Shown here one piece after another: positions 15,930 to 20,495 of a DNA stretch of 20,495 bases. Every line of letters starts with the position of its first letter. Position 1 is the first letter of the stretch. Both the position numbers and the translations under genes were made by a program. The notes under the pieces were generated by a model. The model worked only from the letters and a program-made list of their open reading frames with translations. It was not told the origin of the DNA and did not search any database. The stretch comes from Pseudomonadota bacterium (GTDB lineage Bacteria > Desulfobacterota > Anaeroferrophillalia > Anaeroferrophillales > Tharpellaceae), in contig WFRP01000160.1 in NCBI GenBank assembly GCA_015486505.1, forward strand, positions 1 to 20,495. Reading direction: 5' to 3'.

Positions 15930-16087
15930 TACCTTACAGGTTATTTTCTTGTTTTTTTCGACAGCTTTTTTCGACTGTAAAAACAAGAAAATGTTCTGAT
16001 AAGAGTACTTATTTGCGACCAGAGGAAGTGCCCTTGGGTACGGGCCGAGAAGGCCCGATTGGGTTGCGGGCTTTGTTCCCGCATTAG
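15930..16087 (+). repeat. Family B hairpin element, copy B3 (158 bp, nested in A2)
   Basis: It starts TACCTTACAGG after CCCATTAG of A2 and ends TTCCCGCATTAG. Its hairpin tip is longer than in other copies and is itself palindromic (CTTGTTTTT...AAAAACAAG with an inner CGACAG/CTGT). It is directly followed by B4 in the same direction. Confidence 0.88.
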
Positions 16088-16222
16088 TACCTTACAGGTT
16101 ATTTTCGGTTTGAAAAAACAAGAAAATGTTCTGATAAGAGTACTTATTTGCGACCAGAGGAAGTGCCCTTGGGTACGGGCCGCAAGGCTCCGTTTGGGTT
16201 GCGGGAGCTGTTCCCGCATTAG
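16088..16222 (+). repeat. Family B hairpin element, copy B4 (135 bp, nested in A2)
   Basis: It starts TACCTTACAGG immediately after the CATTAG end of B3 and ends TTCCCGCATTAG, then returns to A2 (CATTGCAAC). Its hairpin loop is short (CGGTTTGAAAAAACAAG). It shares a GCGACCAGAGGAAGTGCCC segment with B3. Confidence 0.88.
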
Positions 16223-16384
16223 CATTGCAACTGTTTGAGCGTAAGCGAGTTTTGCAAGGCGGGCGCAGCGAGTGTAAGGAAAAACAGAAATCTTAACGCC
16301 TAGCGGAGAAAAACCGCGCCCGACCCCGGATTCGGCTGAATAGTTACATTCTGAAACTGTTTGATACAGTATACAGAATACTAT

Positions 16385-16582
16385 GTGATGTCAAATGGTA
16401 TCTTTTATGAAAGCTAAGGGAGGCGTACATAGAGTACGCCGCAATGACGAAGGTTGCACCCCAAGGGTACTTCTTCGCTGCGCTCACGGCGAGGGGAACG
16501 CAGCAGATGGAGAGTTTTTGCGACGCCATCTTCTTCAACAAAAACCTATAGAACTCCCATTGCTCTATACATTTGACATCAC
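16385..16582. mobile_element. Candidate family C element with 13-bp terminal inverted repeats
   Basis: GTGATGTCAAATG (16385-16397) and CATTTGACATCAC (16570-16582) are perfect inverted repeats 198 bp apart from end to end. A few more bases match inside if one gap is allowed. The interior has a GGCGTAC/GTACGCC hairpin and a CTGCG/CGCAG pair and no credible ORF. No target duplication is visible. Both ends carry an outward TTGACA. Confidence 0.6.
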
Positions 16583-16757
16583 TTTACCGCTTCTCGCCCC
16601 TTATTTTCCCCGAACATATGGCCGACCCTCAAAAAGGGACAGGCTTGAAAAAAGGTAATCGACACCATTACCTGTTTTAAGACTGGACGCACAATTATTA
16701 CCCACGGAAAAATTGTATCGGCTGTAATTTTATGATAAAATCGCCGAATGAAAATAG
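16583..16757. other. Unassigned intergenic sequence
   Basis: This lies between element C and element B5. It holds no ORF of note. GGTAATCGACACCATTACC near 16654-16672 is a small inverted repeat (GGTAAT with ATTACC). Nothing else was recognised. Confidence 0.4.
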
Positions 16758-16879
16758 CTAATGCGGGAACAAACCCGCAACCCAAACGGTACCTCGCGGC
16801 CCGCAAATAAGTACTCTTATCAGAACATTTTCTGATTATTAAATCTTGTTTTTTGGTGCAGAAAATAACCTGTAAGGTA
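16758..16879 (-). repeat. Family B hairpin element, copy B5 (122 bp)
   Basis: On the minus strand it starts TACCTTACAGG right after the CATTAG of B6 and ends TTCCCGCATTAG. The hairpin loop is the same as in B1 and B2. The middle carries GGGCCGCGAGGTACCGTTT, shared only with B6. Confidence 0.88.
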
Positions 16880-16987
16880 CTAATGCGGGAACAAACCCGC
16901 AACCCAAACGGTACCTCGCGGCCCGCAAATAAGTACTCTTATCAGAACATTTTCTTGTTTTAAAACAAGAAAATAACCTGTAAGGTA
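16880..16987 (-). repeat. Family B hairpin element, copy B6 (108 bp)
   Basis: This is the shortest copy, preceded on its strand by TTAG (CTAA at 16988-16991). Its hairpin tip is a perfect palindrome, TTTTCTTGTTTT with its exact complement and no loop bases. The right portion is identical to B5, so B5/B6 probably arose by tandem duplication followed by tip replacement, or the reverse. Confidence 0.88.
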
Positions 16988-17036
16988 CTAAAATTTTATC
17001 ATCGACCAAAATAGTCGTCATCACCAAAGAAAATGC

Positions 17037-17279
17037 GTAACTATTCAGCCAAATTTTACCCCCCCCCACCTTCTGGAGGGGGCGGGGGTGGTTTTTCGTA
17101 AGCGGTTGCGGAAACGATTTCGTTGTTTTTCGGAAGCGAGCGGGAGCCCATTAGCATTGCAACTGTCTGAGCGTAAGCGAGTTTTGCAAGGCGGGCGCAG
17201 CGAGCGTAAGGAAAAACAGAAATCTTAACGCCTAGCGGAGAAAAACCGCGCCCGACCCCGGATTCGGCTGAATAGTTAC
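17037..17279 (+). mobile_element. Family A MITE, copy A3 (243 bp, perfect 8-bp target duplication)
   Basis: The ends are GTAACTATTCAGCC and GGCTGAATAGTTAC. GAAAATGC flanks it exactly on both sides (17029-17036 and 17280-17287). The inverted repeats extend to 18 bp with one mismatch. The interior holds a C-run/G-run hairpin near the left end and a TTGCAA...TTGCAA hairpin in the right half. The B site CCCATTAG/CATTGC is empty. It ends 9 bp before a start codon. Confidence 0.95.
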
Positions 17280-17288
17280 GAAAATGCT

Positions 17289-17858
17289 ATGATTAAAAAT
17301 ATAAGTGAAATCGGTTCGGTCAATTTTGTTTCGAGCCGGCGGGCTCAAAGAATCAGCCTGACGGTTAAAGCTGATGGCAAGATTCGGGTTGCGGTGCCGA
17401 AACGGGCCTCGATGGCTGAGGCTGAACGGTTTGTCCTGAACAAAAAGATGTGGATCAAGCGGCAGTTAAACCGGCTGGCCGGGGTCGATGCCGTCGCGAA
17501 TGAGTACGCCGAAAAGATTAAAGAGCTTGATATAGATGAAGCCGCCGCCGCAATCGCGGCCCGGCTTCAGGAACTGGCCGACGAATTCGGTTTCAGCTAC
17601 AATCGCGTGACTTTCCGCAACCAGAAAACCCGCTGGGGCAGCTGCTCGGCCAAAAACAATCTCAGTCTCAATATCAAACTCGCCCTGCTCCCGGCTGAAC
17701 TGCGTGACCTGATCCTGGTGCATGAGCTGGTGCATACCAGGATTAAAAATCACGGCCCGCTTTTCTGGCAGGAGTTGGAAAATATCTATCCCAACGCCCG
17801 GGAACTTGATCGCAGGATTAATCATTTGGGCGGGTTATTGCAGATTCCGTTATCTTAA
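17289..17858 (+). CDS. YgjP-like zinc metallopeptidase-fold protein (DUF45/M48-type)
   Basis: This 189-aa protein has the N-terminal RRAQRISLTVKADGKIRVAVP pattern of YgjP/DUF45 proteins, then TRWGSCS (114-120) and the zinc motif HELVH (145-149). His155 in NHGPLFW is the likely third ligand. The length is slightly short for the family. A peptidase role is presumed from the fold; some YgjP-type proteins have been reported to act on nucleotides, so the activity is open. The A3 element ends 9 bp before the ATG, and the right target duplication fills that gap except for one base. No Shine-Dalgarno site is seen either in the present sequence or in the reconstructed empty site. Confidence 0.88.
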   Translation: MIKNISEIGSVNFVSSRRAQRISLTVKADGKIRVAVPKRASMAEAERFVLNKKMWIKRQLNRLAGVDAVANEYAEKIKELDIDEAAAAIAARLQELADEFGFSYNRVTFRNQKTRWGSCSAKNNLSLNIKLALLPAELRDLILVHELVHTRIKNHGPLFWQELENIYPNARELDRRINHLGGLLQIPLS

Positions 17859-17970
17859 TAAAAAAATTCCATTTTCGATTATTATTTTGCTATGAAGATT
17901 ATGGTACAGGATTAAAAACTTGGTTACGATGATGGTTTAACGATAATTAGGAGTGAGCGGAGGAAACACT

Positions 17971-20495
17971 ATGAACAAAGAAAATCCGGCAGGTCGCCCA
18001 GTGTTGTTACGTGTAATCTATTTTTGGGTGCTGACCTTTTTGCTTTTTCCTCCGACCTTTGCGGCTTACGCCGCAACCGCGGGGCTGCCTTTTAGCGAAG
18101 ATTTCGCCAATTCAAACCTTATGGATTCGTCTCTGACCACAGCCAACTGGTCGGTGGCCAGGGAAAAGCTGCTTTTAAAATTCAAATATAACGGTAATAA
18201 CAGTTACAATGGTTTCAGCCCGAAAACTGATTTCGGTAGCGCTTCGGATTATTCATACGGTTGCGCCTGCGGCGATCTTGATCACGATGGCAATCAGGAT
18301 CTGGTGATCGCCAATGTCGGCATTTCGCCCGGTGATCCGGGCATCGTCAATAAAATCTTTCTGGGTCACGGAGACGGTACCTTTGTGACTCCGCCGACCG
18401 ATCTCGGCAGTGGCGATGCTGATCACTCTATGAAGGTTGCTCTGGGTGATCTCGATGGCGACGGTAACCTCGATGCGGTTTTTGCCAATTACAATGAAAC
18501 CGACAAGATCTATTTCGGCAATGGTGACGGCACTTTTTCCAGCAGCGGCCAGGTGGTTAGCAGCTCCGATACCCTGATCAGCACCGATGTCGCTCTGGGC
18601 GACCTGGATCATGACGGCGACCTGGACATTGTCATTGCTGTATATTCAGGTGCGAATCGGGTCTACCTGAACCAGGGCGACGGCACCTTTGCCGCGGCCA
18701 TAACATTCGGCATCAGCAGCAACAAAACCTGGGCGGTGGCCCTGGGTGATATTGATAATGACGGTGATCTCGACATCGTCAGCGCCAATGACGGCCAGAA
18801 AAACTACGTTTACATCAACCCCGGCGACGCATCCTCATTTACATCCGGCGTTATCGGTCCCGCCGCCACTCCGCCTGCCAACAGCAGTAAGGATATCTGC
18901 CTTGCCGATATTAACGGCGATGGCAAACCGGACGTTGTTGTCGCAAACGACGGGGTAAATTATGCCTATATCGGTAACGGCGCCGGCAGTTTTCCCACCG
19001 CCACCGCTATCGGCAACTCCGACTCCGACGATTCCGCCTCAGTCAGCATCGCTGATTTTGATCAGGACGGTGATCTAGATATCGTTTTTTGCACCAACAA
19101 CCGTACAGAACCCAATAAGTTCTATTTAAACGCTGGCGCTGGTTCATTCCCCGACACCGGTTCACAAATCAGCGCGGCGACCTACAGAACCGTCTGTACC
19201 ACCGCCGCCGATTTTGACGGTGACGGCGATCCGGATCTGGCTTTTATAAATTATGATACAACCACAACCCATAAAATTTACCTTAACGACGCCGACAAGC
19301 TGTTTGCCGTAAACGGCTCCGATGTAACTTCAGATCATTATAGATCATTTGGCGCTGATTTGTGTGACCTTGACAGTGATGGCAATCTGGATTTGGTTGT
19401 CGCAAACAAAGGTGACTATAACCTGGTTTATCTTGGCAACGGCCAAGGTGGGTTTGCTGCCGGAGTCAATATAGGCAGTGACACGGATGACAGTGTTGCT
19501 TTGATCTGTGGCGATTTCAACAATGACGGCAATCTTGATATTATCACTGCCAACGACGGCCAGACCAACAAGGTATATCTCGGCAGCGGGGATGGTGATT
19601 TTTCCAGTACGACCGGCAGCCCTGTATCCGCAGCGACCCGAAGAAGCGTCAAACTGGTCTCGGGCGATTTTAACAATGACGGCAACCTTGATCTTGCCAT
19701 TGCCAACTACGATGATATAAACTATGTCTGTATCGGTAATGGCGACGGCACCTTCCAGAGTGAGATCGCCCTGGGGAGCAGTAATCCAACTTACAGTATA
19801 ACTGCTGGCGATATTGACAACGACGGCGATCTCGATCTGATTACGGCCAATTTCACCAACATAAACAACATTATCTACCTTAATAATGGTGATGGCAGTT
19901 TTGCGTCTGCAACTGAGATAACAGCCGACAGCTCCCGTAACTGCACCTCTGATGTTCTTTTAGGTGATTTCAATGAGGATGGCAACCTTGACCTGATTAC
20001 GATCAATTATATGGAAATATGCCAGGTCCATTCAGGCAATGGTGATGGCAGCTTCAACAGTGGTACCGACATCAGCTCCGGAATCAGTTATGCCATTCGT
20101 GCGACAATCGGAGATCTGAACGGCGACGGCCACCTGGATCTGGTCACAGGCAACGATCATGGTGCAAATAAATATTTTCCTGGTAACGGGGATGGTACCT
20201 TCAGCGCAGCGGTTGAGATTGACAGCGAAGCTTACGGATACTGGTCAGTACTTCTGGGTGATTTAGATAGCGACGGCGATCTTGACTTGATTACAACTAA
20301 TTCCGGTAATTCCGTTACTGACACCAACAAAATCTATCTCGGTAACCGGGCCGGAATCTGCACAGAAAGCCGGCCGCTGACAGTTCCGGAAATTTGCTAC
20401 AACACAAACTCCGCCGCTGTCGGGGATCTCAACAATGACGGCAGCCTTGACCTGGTGGTTGCCAACAACCAGGGAGATTTTGCCTACTTAGGCAA
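17971..20495 (+). CDS. Large exported FG-GAP/VCBS repeat protein, 3' end beyond the window
   Basis: An open frame of 841 complete codons runs off the right edge without a stop. The start at 17971 has GGAGG at 17959-17963. A signal peptide (about 1-36, cleavage near AYA) is followed by FSEDFANSNLMDSSLTTANW, a typical N-terminal segment of these surface proteins. I count 15 FG-GAP/VCBS calcium motifs of the form GDxDxDGxxDxxxAN, from GDLDHDGNQDLVIAN at 18271 to GDLNNDGSLDLVVAN near the end, about 51 residues apart, often with YLGNGDGTF between them. Such repeats build seven-bladed beta-propellers, so at least two propellers are expected. It is probably a secreted or surface adhesin-like protein. 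A cluster of motifs GD[FL]NNDGNLD indicates recent internal duplication. Confidence 0.9.
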   Translation, partial: MNKENPAGRPVLLRVIYFWVLTFLLFPPTFAAYAATAGLPFSEDFANSNLMDSSLTTANWSVAREKLLLKFKYNGNNSYNGFSPKTDFGSASDYSYGCACGDLDHDGNQDLVIANVGISPGDPGIVNKIFLGHGDGTFVTPPTDLGSGDADHSMKVALGDLDGDGNLDAVFANYNETDKIYFGNGDGTFSSSGQVVSSSDTLISTDVALGDLDHDGDLDIVIAVYSGANRVYLNQGDGTFAAAITFGISSNKTWAVALGDIDNDGDLDIVSANDGQKNYVYINPGDASSFTSGVIGPAATPPANSSKDICLADINGDGKPDVVVANDGVNYAYIGNGAGSFPTATAIGNSDSDDSASVSIADFDQDGDLDIVFCTNNRTEPNKFYLNAGAGSFPDTGSQISAATYRTVCTTAADFDGDGDPDLAFINYDTTTTHKIYLNDADKLFAVNGSDVTSDHYRSFGADLCDLDSDGNLDLVVANKGDYNLVYLGNGQGGFAAGVNIGSDTDDSVALICGDFNNDGNLDIITANDGQTNKVYLGSGDGDFSSTTGSPVSAATRRSVKLVSGDFNNDGNLDLAIANYDDINYVCIGNGDGTFQSEIALGSSNPTYSITAGDIDNDGDLDLITANFTNINNIIYLNNGDGSFASATEITADSSRNCTSDVLLGDFNEDGNLDLITINYMEICQVHSGNGDGSFNSGTDISSGISYAIRATIGDLNGDGHLDLVTGNDHGANKYFPGNGDGTFSAAVEIDSEAYGYWSVLLGDLDSDGDLDLITTNSGNSVTDTNKIYLGNRAGICTESRPLTVPEICYNTNSAAVGDLNNDGSLDLVVANNQGDFAYLG

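Larger units (their letters stand above)
15816..16347 (+). mobile_element. Family A MITE, copy A2 (532 bp) with two nested B elements and a perfect 8-bp target duplication
   Basis: The ends are GTAACTATTCAGCC and GGCTGAATAGTTAC. ATTCTGAA flanks it exactly on both sides (15808-15815 and 16348-16355). Removing B3 and B4 (293 bp) leaves 239 bp, the normal A length. The nested pair sits after ...GCCCATTAG and before CATTGCAAC, a site that is contiguous in A1 and A3. Confidence 0.95.

Noticed and set aside
15941..16225. ORF with an internal peptide repeat on the minus strand
   Set aside because: The repeat is only the tandem B3/B4 DNA translated; there is no ribosome-binding site and no protein-like composition.
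16758..16987. CRISPR-like array of two repeats
   Set aside because: The units are 108-122 bp, directly abutting, with no spacers of constant size and no cas genes nearby.

Overview
The window looks like a chromosomal stretch of a mesophilic Gram-negative bacterium, most likely a deltaproteobacterium in the broad sense (Desulfobacterota). The reasons are an EF-G of the mitochondrial-like EFG1 (spdEFG1) type, many exported beta-rich proteins (DUF1329, DUF2092, FG-GAP/VCBS), Gram-negative signal peptides and a lipobox, and short non-coding transposable elements. The taxonomic call is an inference; there is no rRNA or tRNA here.

Layout: (1) 1-244, minus, the 5' end of an exported protein. (2) 245-681, a leader region with a candidate promoter and a clear intrinsic terminator. 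(3) fusA (EF-G1) followed by a small P-loop NTPase, closed by a terminator at 3544-3580. (4) A patatin-like lipoprotein. (5) A two-gene operon, DUF2092 plus an Arg/Gln-rich exported protein. (6) Convergent to it, a minus-strand operon of DUF1329 and an exported acetoacetate-decarboxylase-fold protein. (7) 9063-9763, a degraded zone with repeats and a pstB fragment. (8) A tRNA-dihydrouridine synthase. (9) Two exported beta-rich proteins (11144-13045 and 13296-14015). (10) A minus-strand pair, an EamA transporter and a DUF89 protein. (11) 15816-17279, an island of nested repeats. (12) A YgjP-like zinc metallopeptidase. (13) A large FG-GAP/VCBS surface protein running off the right edge.

The most notable content is non-coding. 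Family A is a MITE of about 240 bp with 14-bp terminal inverted repeats (GTAACTATTCAGCC) and 8-bp target duplications, two perfect and one 7/8. There are three full copies, one half copy and one old relic. The ends and duplication length fit IS66-type transposition. Family B is a 108-198 bp hairpin element in six copies. Every insertion point follows a TTAG, the element itself ends in CATTAG, and two pairs stand in head-to-tail tandem. Comparing empty A copies with the B-filled A copy fixes the B boundaries, and the pattern resembles single-strand, IS200/IS605-like insertion. Family C is a single 198-bp element with 13-bp inverted repeats. No transposase is encoded in the window. A-element insertions sit directly upstream of two genes (EamA transporter, YgjP-like peptidase), and an A end terminates the pstB fragment.
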